From assembly GCF_900113305.1 (NCBI RefSeq), contig NZ_FOOW01000001.1, forward strand, positions 248,001 to 312,000: DNA of 64,000 nt, written 5' to 3'. This DNA is from Prevotella sp. KH2C16. Its GTDB lineage: Bacteria; Bacteroidota; Bacteroidia; Bacteroidales; Bacteroidaceae. Positions 8,481 to 17,637 of this stretch are shown in pieces (within the stretch, counting starts at the first letter, position 1; each line of letters starts with the position of its first letter). The notes beneath the pieces are model-generated. The model was given only the letters and a program-made list of their open reading frames with translations. It searched no databases and was not told where the DNA came from. The translations under genes were made by a program, and so were the position numbers.

Positions 8481-9575
8481 TCATCGCTGGTTTTTCTTGT
8501 AGCTGGCTACAGCCCATAGGTCCATCACCAGGGCAATGAGGGCGAGCGCCCCTACTTCACGGGTTATGCTCTGAAAGTCTCCTCCTCTGACGAATACCGT
8601 CCGGATGCCGTCAATGAAGTAATGTATGGGGTTGATGACGGTGGTCATTTGTGCCCACTCGGGCATGGAACGCACAGGAGTGAAGAGGCCGCTCATCAGG
8701 ATGAATATCATCACGAAGAACCACAGTACGAACATGGCTTGCTGCATGGTGTCGTTATAGTTGGAGATGACAAGGCCGAATCCGCTGATGACGAGGGCCA
8801 GCAGCAGGGCCAGCAGGTAGATCAGGACCAAGCTCCCGGCACTCGTGATGCCGTAGATGAGCCATGAAAGCAAGAAACAGATGGTCATCACGACGACTGC
8901 GATGAGCCAGTAGGGGATGAGCTTGGCGAGGATAAAAGCCACCTTGCTCACGGGTGTTACATTGATGGCTTCGATGGTTCCCGCCTCTTTTTCTCCTACG
9001 ATGTTGAGGGTCGGAAGTGCCCCGCAGATGAGCATGACGAGGATGGCCATGAGAGCGGGTATCATGAAAAGCTTGTAGTCCAAGTGCTTGTTATAGAGAT
9101 AGAGCACGCTCACGGCATCTTCCGCCTTGTCGAGCGCAGGCAGGTCAAGGTGCTGCGACACGATTTGCGACATGTATCTGCCGCCCATCATGCCCTTGGT
9201 GCCGTTCACGGCATTGGCTGCAATGAGAATCTGCGCCTTGTGTCCGTTCTGCCTGTCGCGGCTGAAGCCCGCGGGAATCTCCACGATGAGGTCGGCTTCC
9301 GACCGCTCCACATCCTCCAGGGCGGCCTGGTAGTCAGGCTTCTGGCCGTGGAAGATGAAGTAGCGGCTGGCTTCGATGCGATGTACCAATTGCTGTGAGA
9401 AGGGCGAACGGTCATTGTCCACCACATCCACGACGATGTTTTTCACCTCCATGTCCATCACCCACGGCATCACGCACATGATGACGACGGGAAACACGAC
9501 GATGAACTTCGGCAGGAACGGATTGCGCCGAATCTGCAGGAACTCCTTCCAGATGAGATATTTGAGGGTCGACAT
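8481..9575 (-). CDS. ABC-2 type transporter permease (last gene of efflux operon)
   Basis: A 364-residue inner-membrane permease like E. coli YbhR/YhhJ. It has one N-terminal membrane segment (near 22-42), a large periplasmic loop of about 130 residues, then five C-terminal segments; the GEKEAGTIEAINVTPV motif near residue 191 is the conserved ABC-2 cytoplasmic element. It starts 2 nt after the stop of the paralogous permease gene. The two permeases probably form a heterodimer driven by the double ATPase encoded upstream, with the HlyD-type and TolC-type partners completing a tripartite pump. Cargo unknown. Confidence 0.9.
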   Translation of the reverse strand: MSTLKYLIWKEFLQIRRNPFLPKFIVVFPVVIMCVMPWVMDMEVKNIVVDVVDNDRSPFSQQLVHRIEASRYFIFHGQKPDYQAALEDVERSEADLIVEIPAGFSRDRQNGHKAQILIAANAVNGTKGMMGGRYMSQIVSQHLDLPALDKAEDAVSVLYLYNKHLDYKLFMIPALMAILVMLICGALPTLNIVGEKEAGTIEAINVTPVSKVAFILAKLIPYWLIAVVVMTICFLLSWLIYGITSAGSLVLIYLLALLLALVISGFGLVISNYNDTMQQAMFVLWFFVMIFILMSGLFTPVRSMPEWAQMTTVINPIHYFIDGIRTVFVRGGDFQSITREVGALALIALVMDLWAVASYKKNQR

Positions 9576-9577
9576 AG

Positions 9578-10639
9578 TTACTCGAGTCTTGTGTTAAACT
9601 TCTTGAGAGCCACGAGCAGGAAGAAGAGAGTCATCCCTGCGAGCACGAGGACCTCTTGTGTTGCGTTCCCCACGGATACTCCCATAATCATCAGCTTACG
9701 CATCGCGCTGATGTAGTAGCGAGGTGGTATCACGGCGGAGATCCATTGCAGAACCGCCGGCATGCTCTCTATGGGAAACATCATACCGCTGAGCAGGATG
9801 CTCGGCATCAGCAAAATCATGGCCGAGACGATGAGAGCCACGAGCTGGGTCTTGGCTATCGTGCTGATGAGCAGTCCCAGCGAGAGAGCCAGCAGGATGT
9901 AGAGTGAAGAGACGAGAATGATGGCCGTGAGGCTTCCTGCCAATGGAACCCCAAGCACGAAGCGCGACATGAGCAGGATGCAGATAAGCACGGTGAAGGC
10001 CAAAGCCAGATAGGGCACGGCCTTCGCGATGATGATCATGAGCGGTCTTACGGGCGACACGAGCAGTACCTCCATCGTTCCGCGCTCCTTCTCCTTGACG
10101 ATGCTGATGCTCGTCATCATGGCGCAGATGAGCATCAGCAGCACCCCCATGATGCCGGGCACGAAGTTATAGCTGCTCTTCATCCGCGGATTATAGAGCA
10201 GTCGCATGGATATCGGGCTGCTGGAGGAGGCGTTTTGCAGAACGAGCGAGGCATAGTTGGCATACTGCTGGGCCATGTTGGGGTCGGCTCCGTCGGTAAT
10301 CAGTTGTATTCCGCCCTGCCGGCTGTCGAAGTCGGGGCTGAAGACGATGGCCATATCTGCCTTCTGCCCTCGGATGAGCTGCTCCGCCTCGGCGGGCGTA
10401 TGGACATGGTCGGCCAGGCTGAAGTATTCCGACTGGTCAAGCTCCACCATCTTCTGCTGGGTCAGGGGGCTCATCCTTGAGGTAACGACGACGGTTCGCA
10501 CATTGCGCACATCCGTGCTGATGGCAAAGCCGAAGAGCAGCATCTGCACGATGGGCATGGCAAAGAGGATGAGCATCGTGCGCTTGTCGCGCGTGATATG
10601 GCGGCCTTCCTTGATGACGAATGCGATAAACTCTTTCAT
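9578..10639 (-). CDS. ABC-2 type transporter permease
   Basis: A 353-residue paralogue of the next gene with the same topology: an N-terminal segment near 22-42, a periplasmic domain, and five C-terminal membrane segments. The KEKERGTMEVLLVSPVRP motif near residue 182 is the ABC-2 permease signature. It resembles YbhS. It starts 3 nt after the ATPase gene stop, and translational coupling is likely. Confidence 0.9.
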   Translation of the reverse strand: MKEFIAFVIKEGRHITRDKRTMLILFAMPIVQMLLFGFAISTDVRNVRTVVVTSRMSPLTQQKMVELDQSEYFSLADHVHTPAEAEQLIRGQKADMAIVFSPDFDSRQGGIQLITDGADPNMAQQYANYASLVLQNASSSSPISMRLLYNPRMKSSYNFVPGIMGVLLMLICAMMTSISIVKEKERGTMEVLLVSPVRPLMIIIAKAVPYLALAFTVLICILLMSRFVLGVPLAGSLTAIILVSSLYILLALSLGLLISTIAKTQLVALIVSAMILLMPSILLSGMMFPIESMPAVLQWISAVIPPRYYISAMRKLMIMGVSVGNATQEVLVLAGMTLFFLLVALKKFNTRLE

Positions 10640-10642
10640 GAC

Positions 10643-12160
10643 TTAGTCTGATTTGCGGGTTGCCTGTCGGGCTAAATAGGTGAAGACGGCCTCCATGTCG
10701 GGCAGGGCGAACTGCTGCTTAAGTTCCTCGGGACTTCCCATGGCACTGATTTTCCCATCCACCATGATGGAGATTCGGTCGCAGTATTCCGCCTCGTCCA
10801 TGTAGTGGGTGGTAACAAATACCGTGATGCCCCGTGCGGCAGCATCATAGATGAGTTGCCAGAACTGTTTGCGGGTGGCGGGATCCACGCCTCCCGTGGG
10901 TTCGTCGAGGAATACGATGCCGGGCTCGTGGAAGATGCTTACCGAGAAAGCGAGCTTCTGCTTCCATCCCAGCGGCAGCTTCCTGACGATGCTGTCGCGC
11001 TGTCCCTCCATGCCTAAGTAGGCCAGCATCGAGTCGGTCTTCGCCTTGATTTCCTGTTCGTCCATGCCGTAGATGCCCCCGAAGAGGCGTATGTTCTCCG
11101 CCACGGTCAGGTCTTCGTAGAGCGAGAACTTCTGACTCATGTAGCCGATGTGCTTCTTTATCTGTTCATATTCTCTCGAGATGTCGAACCCCATGACGCT
11201 GCCCCTGCCGCTGGTGGGCTGGTTCAGTCCCGTGAGCATGTGCATGGCGGTGGTCTTCCCGGCCCCGTTTGCCCCGAGGAAGCCGAATATCTCACCTCTT
11301 CTGACCGTGAAGGATATGTCGTCTACGGCGCGGAAGGAGCCGAAGGCCTTGACAAGGTGCGACACTTCTATCACATTCTGTGGTGCGGAAGGCTCCTCCG
11401 GGCCTGTCGGGGCTTTGCTCGGAGGAGCGGGATTGAATACTCCCTTGAACCGGGTGATGAGTTCGTCGGGCGTACCGATACCCTTCACGGAGCTTTGGTT
11501 CTTCGCTTCCTCGTCGGGAGAAGAAAGGTAGGCCACGCGCTCGCACATCCTCACTTCGTTCAGATAAGGCGTTGCGGCCACGATGGTGATGCCTTTCTCT
11601 TTCAGATTGATGAGCATTTCCCACAGCTCCCTGCGACTGACGGGGTCGACGCCGGTAGTAGGCTCGTCGAGGAAAAGCACTCTCGGCTGATGGACGAGGG
11701 CGCACGAAAGGGCGAGTTTTTGCTTCATCCCGCCTGACAGCGCGCCAGCCTTACGATTGCGGAAAGGCTCTATCTGTGAGTAGATGGGCTTGATGAGGTC
11801 GTAGCCTTCGTCGATGGTCGTGCCGAACAGGGTGGCGAAGAATTCGAGGTTTTCCTGTACGGAGAGGTCTTGATAGAGCGAGAACTTGCCGGGCATATAC
11901 CCCAACCGGCTGCGTATCTGCGTCATCTGGCGCACGACATCGAACCCGTCTACCGTGGCCGTGCCGGCATCCGGCAGGAGGAGCGTGGCCAGAATACGGA
12001 AAAGCGTGGTCTTCCCGGCTCCGTCGGGTCCTATGAGTCCGAAGAGTTCCCCGGGCTTTACGGAGAGCGAGACATCCCTCAGAGCCTGTCTGCTTCCATA
12101 GTTTTTCGACAGGTGGCTTATCTCGATGGCCGGCTGCATGCTTGCGCCTTCTTCTTTCAT
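10643..12160 (-). CDS. Double-ABC ATPase of efflux pump (YbhF/YhiH-like)
   Basis: A 505-residue cytoplasmic protein with two nucleotide-binding domains in one chain. Domain 1 (about 8-235) has Walker A GPDGAGKTT, signature LSGGMKQKLAL and Walker B VLFLDEPT. Domain 2 (about 265-495) has Walker A GANGAGKTT, the non-canonical signature LPLGWKQKLAF and Walker B IVFLDEPT. As I recall, the altered second signature is usual in YbhF/YhiH proteins rather than a defect. An internal ATG at codon 8 (MQPAIEISH) is an alternative start. It energises the two downstream permeases. Confidence 0.93.
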   Translation of the reverse strand: MKEEGASMQPAIEISHLSKNYGSRQALRDVSLSVKPGELFGLIGPDGAGKTTLFRILATLLLPDAGTATVDGFDVVRQMTQIRSRLGYMPGKFSLYQDLSVQENLEFFATLFGTTIDEGYDLIKPIYSQIEPFRNRKAGALSGGMKQKLALSCALVHQPRVLFLDEPTTGVDPVSRRELWEMLINLKEKGITIVAATPYLNEVRMCERVAYLSSPDEEAKNQSSVKGIGTPDELITRFKGVFNPAPPSKAPTGPEEPSAPQNVIEVSHLVKAFGSFRAVDDISFTVRRGEIFGFLGANGAGKTTAMHMLTGLNQPTSGRGSVMGFDISREYEQIKKHIGYMSQKFSLYEDLTVAENIRLFGGIYGMDEQEIKAKTDSMLAYLGMEGQRDSIVRKLPLGWKQKLAFSVSIFHEPGIVFLDEPTGGVDPATRKQFWQLIYDAAARGITVFVTTHYMDEAEYCDRISIMVDGKISAMGSPEELKQQFALPDMEAVFTYLARQATRKSD

Positions 12161-12169
12161 CTTTATTCT

Positions 12170-13081
12170 TTATTCTGCCGTCCGTACTTCCACCGACCCG
12201 TACATGCCGATTTTGATGTAACCGTCGTTCTTTACGGCCACCTTCATGGCATATACCAGATCGGCCCGCTCGTCGTCGGTAAGGATGGTTTTGGGCGTAA
12301 ACTCACTCTTCGAGGATATCCATGTTACCGTGCCCCGATACTCCTTGCGGTCGCCGTTGCCGTAATCGGCGAAGACCTTTGCCGTCTGTCCGATGCGGAC
12401 TTGCTTCAGTTGCGCCGTCGTGATGTAGGCGCGGAGATACATGTGGTCGATGTCCGCGACCTTGAAGAGCGGCTTTCCTGTGGTGGCAAACTCCCCCGCT
12501 TCGGCGTATTTCTCAAGCACGATGCCCGTGATGGGCGCATGGATGTGGCACTTCAGGAGCTGGTCGGCTATCTGGAGCCTTTCCACATCGGCCGTTCCCA
12601 TCTGTGCATTGAGGCTCTTCGTGGAAGTGTTGAGAGCCGAGGTCTGCGCCTCGAGCTGGCGTTGGAGCACTTGCAGCTGGCTCCGTGCGTCGTCGAGGAG
12701 CTTGCGGTTGGCAGCTCCCTCCTTGACGAGCTGCGCATAGCGGTTTACATCCTCACGGGCTTTCTTGATCTGCTGGGTGGTGGCGGCCACTTGTTTGTGC
12801 GCCTCCGGCTTCTGGCTCTCGTAGACGATCTTCGTCGCTCCTACCTGCCGTGCCCTCAGATAGAGTTGCACCGTGTCGATGAGTCCCACCTGGGTTCCGG
12901 CCTCAACCTTGTCTCCCTCGGTGATGTCGAGTCGCAGCAGCTTGCCCGTTTGCTCAGCTGAGACGGTGATTTCCGTGGCTTCGAAAGTTCCGGAGGCAAA
13001 GTTACCTTTCTCCTCGTTGTCGCAAGCGACAGGAATAATCGCCGCAAATATCATTACGATGGCATTCTTTAATATCTTCAT
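12170..13081 (-). CDS. HlyD/RND-type periplasmic adaptor lipoprotein
   Basis: A 303-residue membrane-fusion protein. The signal peptide ends in the lipobox IPVAC (Cys near residue 20), so it is probably a lipoprotein facing the periplasm. A barrel-sandwich half-motif (LRLDITEGDKVEAGTQVGLIDT) is followed by a coiled-coil hairpin near 80-165, the second lipoyl half (HAPITGIVLEKYAEAGEFATTGKPLFKVADI), and a beta-barrel. It resembles YbhG. It lies between the TolC-like gene and the ATPase gene and would bridge the inner-membrane ABC complex to the outer-membrane channel. Confidence 0.92.
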   Translation of the reverse strand: MKILKNAIVMIFAAIIPVACDNEEKGNFASGTFEATEITVSAEQTGKLLRLDITEGDKVEAGTQVGLIDTVQLYLRARQVGATKIVYESQKPEAHKQVAATTQQIKKAREDVNRYAQLVKEGAANRKLLDDARSQLQVLQRQLEAQTSALNTSTKSLNAQMGTADVERLQIADQLLKCHIHAPITGIVLEKYAEAGEFATTGKPLFKVADIDHMYLRAYITTAQLKQVRIGQTAKVFADYGNGDRKEYRGTVTWISSKSEFTPKTILTDDERADLVYAMKVAVKNDGYIKIGMYGSVEVRTAE

Positions 13082-13113
13082 GTGTCTATGATTTTTATGT
13101 AGGATAGTTCTAT

Positions 13114-14352
13114 TCAGTTTCCCTTGAGGGTATTCAGGGCATACAGTTCCTTGAGGAGCTCAATCTCGTGGAGCGCCTTCTGCTGGCGTGCCAGGGCGAC
13201 GGCATTGATGTCGCGGAGCATTTCGTTGACGCTTTCCGTGCCCAGCCTCACCTTGCTCTCGCTTTTGGCGCGGATGCTCTCTCGCAGGTTTACAATCTCT
13301 TCATCTTGTTTGATCTGTTTCCGTAGGATATTGATATTACTGCTGCCGTTCTCTTCCAGCAGGGAGTTGTTGAAGAGGAAGGTTTCCCGCTGTGCGTCTA
13401 TCTGTCGGCGTTGGGTCTCCAGCAGTCGGAGGTCGTTCCGCCGCGAGTAGAGTGCGCCGATGTTCCAGCTCAGCGTGAAGCCGCCTGCGAGCATGCCGTT
13501 CCTCATCATATCGGTTACCTTGGTGTGATAAGTGCCCATCCCGAAGGCTTTCAGGGTAGGGTGGAGCCGTGTGTCCAACTGCCGTCGCCGTGCGTCTATC
13601 ATTCGGTTTTGGGCTGCGTAGTATTGCAGTTCCGGGCGTGTGTTCTCCCGTTGGCTATCCTTGACAGGAGGAACGGCGAGCCGGGTTTCTTCCCCGAGGG
13701 ATTGCCTGATGAAGATGCCGAGCATGTGCAGATAGGCCGTCCTGGAGGCCTGTTGGGCATCATAGGCCTGTTGGGCCTTCACTTCTTCCACCCTTACGGC
13801 ATCGAGGTCGCTTTGGTTTGCCACTCCTCCCCGCATCATGCTCTCCACGCCCTTGCGGGCAATGCCGAGGTCGTTTTGCAGCAACTGGGTCTGCCTAAGC
13901 CGCTCGTCGAGCATGAGTATGCCGAAGTAGAGCTGCTCGATGCGCTGGTTGAGCTCATAGAGCGACACCTTGAGCTGCTGGGTTTGCACATCTGCCTGTG
14001 CGCTTGCCACCTCTTTCTGCGCCTTGACCTGTCCGCCGTCGTACAGGTTCTGGTTGACGACGACCGAGCCGGCAGCCATCCAGTTCTCTGTCTCGAGCCC
14101 CATCTGCCGCATGGGGGGACTTGTCTTGAGCACATCGGTGAAGGTCGCGGCCGCGGCCGAAACGCTGACTTGCGGCAGCCAGGCTTTCTGTGCGTTCTTC
14201 AGAGTATAGTCGCGCGACAGCTTTATGAGGTCATATTGCCTCACGGCGGGATAGTTGTCGTGGGCCTTCTGTTTGCATTCCTCGAGCGTAATCGACTGTG
14301 CCTGTGCCATCAGAGGCAGCATGTATAGGATGACATAGATGATTTTCCTCAT
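13114..14352 (-). CDS. TolC-family outer-membrane efflux protein
   Basis: A 412-residue outer-membrane factor and the first gene of the efflux operon. The start is put at MRKIIYVILYMLPLMAQAQS (14352), which gives a proper signal peptide; the frame's earlier codons overlap the promoter. ITLEECKQKAHDNYPAVRQYD is the typical first repeat of the family, and long helical, Gln/Glu-rich segments follow. A TATCTTTG box lies 36 nt upstream, back to back with the promoter of the AraC-type regulator. Confidence 0.92.
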   Translation of the reverse strand: MRKIIYVILYMLPLMAQAQSITLEECKQKAHDNYPAVRQYDLIKLSRDYTLKNAQKAWLPQVSVSAAAATFTDVLKTSPPMRQMGLETENWMAAGSVVVNQNLYDGGQVKAQKEVASAQADVQTQQLKVSLYELNQRIEQLYFGILMLDERLRQTQLLQNDLGIARKGVESMMRGGVANQSDLDAVRVEEVKAQQAYDAQQASRTAYLHMLGIFIRQSLGEETRLAVPPVKDSQRENTRPELQYYAAQNRMIDARRRQLDTRLHPTLKAFGMGTYHTKVTDMMRNGMLAGGFTLSWNIGALYSRRNDLRLLETQRRQIDAQRETFLFNNSLLEENGSSNINILRKQIKQDEEIVNLRESIRAKSESKVRLGTESVNEMLRDINAVALARQQKALHEIELLKELYALNTLKGN

Positions 14353-14388
14353 AGTTCCGGTGTTAATTCTTTGTCGTAAGTCTGGCTG

Positions 14389-14396
14389 CAAAGATA
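14389..14396 (-). promoter_or_regulatory. -7 promoter box of ABC efflux operon
   Basis: TATCTTTG on the minus strand, a full match to TAnnTTTG, 36 nt before the TolC-like start. It faces away from the regulator promoter about 100 bp to the right, so the AraC-type protein could act on both from this spacer. Confidence 0.75.
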
Positions 14397-14493
14397 CGCT
14401 CCAATTTCTTATATGCCGTTATCTGCAAGTAGAAGAAAAAGCTCTTTTCGTACACAATATGTCGAAAAAGAATACGATATGATGTTTTTTTAT

Positions 14494-14501
14494 TATCTTT
14501 G
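14494..14501 (+). promoter_or_regulatory. -7 promoter box of AraC-type regulator
   Basis: TATCTTTG, full consensus, 20 nt before the ATG at 14522. Confidence 0.75.
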
Positions 14502-14521
14502 CGTCATATCAAGGTTGGAAT

Positions 14522-15427
14522 ATGCAGGCAAGAAAACCAGAAAAGCTCACCTTTGAGCGTATGACTGAATTGTTCAATGACGACTCCGCTCGTCAGTCCG
14601 ACAAAGTGTTGTTAGGCAAGGAGATGTCCATTATCTTCGATGTCAGCGCGGGCGTGCAGCGTGTGGTGCAGTCGGGCTTGTTGCTGCAGATGCCGGACTA
14701 TCGCTGTGGATTCATCCGTCGGGGCTGGGTACGGGCGAAGATAAACCTCGTGGAATATACCATCGGTGCCGGTACCATGGCTTTCCTGACGCCCGGGAGC
14801 ATCGCGGAGCCTCTGGAGTGTAGCGCCGACTTTATGCTGGAGGGCATGGCCGTGTCGGCCGAGTTGGTGCATCTGGCACTCAACAACCATCTGCCGAGAA
14901 TCTTCAATGGACACAAGACCGATGGGCGGGTGCGGGTGTCGGAGGAGACCTGCGGCATAGGCGACCGCATGTTACATCTGCTTTTCGATGTCTCTCACAA
15001 GACCCGCTACGACAATCAGGTTGTCTTGAACCTCATCGCGGCCTATCTGAACTTTTTCGACCAGCAGTTTGCCGAAGGCATGGAAATGCCGGTAGGCCAT
15101 AATGTCAGCGAGCGATTCCTCTTCGAGCGTTTTCTCTCCCTCGTCAACAACCATAGCCGCAAAGAGCACCACCTCGGCTTCTATGCCGGCAAGATGTGCA
15201 TCACGGTGCGCTATCTGAGCACGATGATTCGCAAGGCGAGCGGCGTTACGGCCAAGGAATGGATAGACCGATCGCTCGTTACGCAGGCCAAGGTGATGCT
15301 TAGCTACAGCAACAAGAATGTGATGGAGATAGCCGACGAGTTGAACTTCCCGAATGCCAGCTTCTTCTGCAAGTATTTCAAGCGACTGGCCGGATGCACG
15401 CCGCAGCAGTACAGGGCGGCAAGGTAA
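14522..15427 (+). CDS. AraC-family transcriptional regulator
   Basis: A 301-residue DNA-binding regulator. The N-terminal ~180 residues resemble a cupin-type effector domain without a clear ligand signature. The C-terminal ~100 residues hold two helix-turn-helix motifs: YAGKMCITVRYLSTMIRKASG and VMEIADELNFPNASFFCKYFKR, ending in the usual GCTPQQYR. It is divergent from the ABC efflux operon and is the obvious candidate regulator of it (inference). Confidence 0.92.
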   Translation: MQARKPEKLTFERMTELFNDDSARQSDKVLLGKEMSIIFDVSAGVQRVVQSGLLLQMPDYRCGFIRRGWVRAKINLVEYTIGAGTMAFLTPGSIAEPLECSADFMLEGMAVSAELVHLALNNHLPRIFNGHKTDGRVRVSEETCGIGDRMLHLLFDVSHKTRYDNQVVLNLIAAYLNFFDQQFAEGMEMPVGHNVSERFLFERFLSLVNNHSRKEHHLGFYAGKMCITVRYLSTMIRKASGVTAKEWIDRSLVTQAKVMLSYSNKNVMEIADELNFPNASFFCKYFKRLAGCTPQQYRAAR

Positions 15428-15497
15428 TCTCCTCGGGCGTGTCTCGATTTTTCCCATAGGTGGTAAATGCAGTTTGCCGATGTGGCTCGGGGGATGA

Positions 15498-15591
15498 TTA
15501 CCAGCCATTGGTAACAGTATTACCAGCAAGTGGTAATCTCATTACCAACGGCTGGTAACGGCGTTACCACTTGCTGGTAATTCCATGGTAA
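15498..15591. repeat. 22-bp-period palindrome array B (4 words plus extra half-site)
   Basis: Four 17-bp words with arms TTACCA/TGGTAA start at 15498, 15520, 15542 and 15564, exactly 22 bp apart, with centres GCCAT, GCAAG, ACGGC and CTTGC. Word 4 is the exact reverse complement of word 2, and word 3 that of word 1 with one mismatch. A further TGGTAA half-site follows at the 11-bp step (15586-15591), but in the same orientation as the last arm. It lies 71 nt past the AraC gene stop, in the 332-nt gap before the next plus-strand gene; the rest of that gap holds a promoter box at 15656 and nothing else I recognise. Confidence 0.92.
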
Positions 15592-15655
15592 GCAGCTTTG
15601 AGGGCGGCGGATTCACATTTCCCTGGTTTTTCTTGGCGGTTTGAATCTAAATTCT

Positions 15656-15663
15656 TAATTTTG
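15656..15663 (+). promoter_or_regulatory. -7 promoter box of DUF6057-like gene
   Basis: TAATTTTG fits TAnnTTTG. TTG at 15633-15635 stands 20 nt upstream as a possible -33 element. The coding start at 15760 leaves a leader of roughly 90 nt. Confidence 0.5.
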
Positions 15664-15759
15664 TATGCGCCTCCCCGGGGGCATATTCCTGCCGTGTGCG
15701 AGCGGGGAGTCGGAATCGGAAGAATACCATGAGAGCCTACGCTAAATGAAGAAAAGCCT

Positions 15760-17637
15760 ATGAACCAGAAAAGAATCAACCTGCTTCTTGCCCTTGCCGG
15801 CGTCATCGTTGTCGTGATGCTGGGCTTCTATCTGTATGCCACGCAGAAATACGGGCTGGCTTTTCGCGAGCAGCAACAGCTCTATCTGGACACCGCAGCC
15901 TATCGGACAGGCGTGCTGGAAGAGGCCGGAGGCCTTGCTACTCTGCTGTCGCGCTATCTGGTGGACGGCTTCTGGCGGCTGTGGGCGGGAGCTGTCTGTA
16001 CGGCCGTCGTGTGCGGTCTGTCGTCGTTCTTCACATGGTTGGTCATCTGGAAGATAGGCGGTGGGTGGCATTTGTTCCCCCTCTGCTTTCTCCCTTCCCT
16101 GTTCCTTGTCATCTCCCTGCTCGACAATGCGTTCCTCTATCAGGGGCTTACGGCCTTCTTGCTGGCCGTTATGGCTCTGTATGCCTACACCTTCTGCTCT
16201 GGCAGGGGAGTGTGGGGGCGAATCGCGATAGGTGCCTTGCTGGTGATCGTCCTGTTCTGCACGGCAGGTTCCGTGGCGCTGCCCTTTGCGGTGAGTGCCG
16301 TGCTCTATGATGCTTTCAAGAGGCGCAGGCGGGTGGCATGGTCGCTCGTGCTTGTCGCCGTGGCCCTGCTTACTGCGTTCGTAGCGGTCAAGGCGGGATA
16401 TGTAGCTACCTACAGGCATGCCCTCACCCCGCTTTTCTATGTCTATGCTGTCGACGAGACCCTTCCGTTTGTCCACTGGCTGGCCTGGATTCTGCTGCCC
16501 GTGGTGCTTGCGGCGGCCTTTTTCCTGTCCGGTCTTTCTGGCGGACACAGGGCGGCGAAGGCCGCATCGGCATTACTGACAGCCTTGGCCGTGGTGTCTG
16601 CCTTTGTGTGGAGTTACCGCTGGAAGCAGCATCCTGCGGCTGAACATTTCATGGAATTGAACTATCATTTGCAGCATGGCCAGTGGGCGTCGATTGTCTC
16701 CGCCTGTCAGGGCGGTCCCTCCAATGCCCACGAGGCCAACTTCCTGAACCTGGCCTTAGCCCATGAAAGCAAGCTGTGCGAGCGTCTTTTCGATTATCAG
16801 CAGGTAGGGCCGGAGTATCTGTTGGCAAACGGCAACAGTCAGGACTTGGGCCAGCTCACGCTGAATGCGCATGTGCTCTATGCGATGGGGAATATTGCCG
16901 CCGCACAGAGCGAGGCTTTCAACGCGTTGTTCTCGCTGAGTGGATATAATCCCACGATGCTGAAGATGCTGGCCGACTGCGAGCTGATTCGCGGCGACTA
17001 CAAGCTGGCCGACAAATATCTGACCCTGCTCGGGCAGAACGGGCATTACCGCGACTGGGCCGTCGGGCGGCGACGCTTCCTGAAAAACGACAAGCTCGTG
17101 GAACAGGACAGCGTCCTCGGCCGTGGCAGGAAAGACCTTCCTCGGGAGGAGGCATTCGTCCTTTTCACCAATCCTATGGACGATATGTACAAGATTGTGG
17201 AAACAAATCCTGCCGACGGAATGGTCATGGACTATGCCCTGGCCTATCTCTTGCTCTGCAAGGACATAGAGCATGTGCGCCAGTTCATCGACAAATACTA
17301 TGGCACGCCCGGCCTCCGGAGGCTTCCGAAGGCGGCGCAGGAGGCACTGCTGTTCTATTCCGACTACTTCAACTCCATGGACGAGGGCTATGCCTCGGAG
17401 CTCGGACTGACACCGGAGCAGTTTGCCCGTAACCGGAGCGTCGACCAGCAGTATTGCCGGGAGCACGGAGTGGAAGAGGAAACATTCAGTCGCTTCGCCG
17501 TTTTCCGTAGTGCATACGGCCGTGCGCAGCAGAATCCTTCCGCGGAGTTGTACGACTACCGCGACACTTTCTGGTATTATATACTGTTCATCCAGACAAA
17601 ACAAGTAGCGCCTTATGCGAAAGATAATATCTATTAG
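15760..17637 (+). CDS. Polytopic membrane protein with repeat-rich C-terminus (DUF6057-like)
   Basis: A 625-residue protein. The first ~285 residues contain about eight hydrophobic segments starting at INLLLALAGVIVVVMLGFYLY. The remaining ~340 residues are soluble and helical, with patterns such as LNLALAHESKLCERLFDY and YAMGNIAAAQSEAFNALFSL suggesting TPR-like repeats, probably outside the cytoplasmic membrane. It resembles the DUF6057 proteins of Bacteroidetes, whose function is unknown to me. Its last 23 nt overlap the start of the PD40 lipoprotein gene, so the two are translationally coupled and probably work together. Confidence 0.8.
   Translation: MNQKRINLLLALAGVIVVVMLGFYLYATQKYGLAFREQQQLYLDTAAYRTGVLEEAGGLATLLSRYLVDGFWRLWAGAVCTAVVCGLSSFFTWLVIWKIGGGWHLFPLCFLPSLFLVISLLDNAFLYQGLTAFLLAVMALYAYTFCSGRGVWGRIAIGALLVIVLFCTAGSVALPFAVSAVLYDAFKRRRRVAWSLVLVAVALLTAFVAVKAGYVATYRHALTPLFYVYAVDETLPFVHWLAWILLPVVLAAAFFLSGLSGGHRAAKAASALLTALAVVSAFVWSYRWKQHPAAEHFMELNYHLQHGQWASIVSACQGGPSNAHEANFLNLALAHESKLCERLFDYQQVGPEYLLANGNSQDLGQLTLNAHVLYAMGNIAAAQSEAFNALFSLSGYNPTMLKMLADCELIRGDYKLADKYLTLLGQNGHYRDWAVGRRRFLKNDKLVEQDSVLGRGRKDLPREEAFVLFTNPMDDMYKIVETNPADGMVMDYALAYLLLCKDIEHVRQFIDKYYGTPGLRRLPKAAQEALLFYSDYFNSMDEGYASELGLTPEQFARNRSVDQQYCREHGVEEETFSRFAVFRSAYGRAQQNPSAELYDYRDTFWYYILFIQTKQVAPYAKDNIY

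Noticed and set aside
10643..12160. Second ABC signature LPLGWKQKLAF as a damaged domain
   Set aside because: I recall the same LPLG form in YhiH/YbhF-type double ATPases, so it is a family trait.
15498..15580. Palindrome arrays as CRISPR
   Set aside because: The unit is 22 bp with a 17-bp symmetric word and a 5-nt spacer. CRISPR repeats are constant and spacers are about 30 bp and unique. No cas genes are present.
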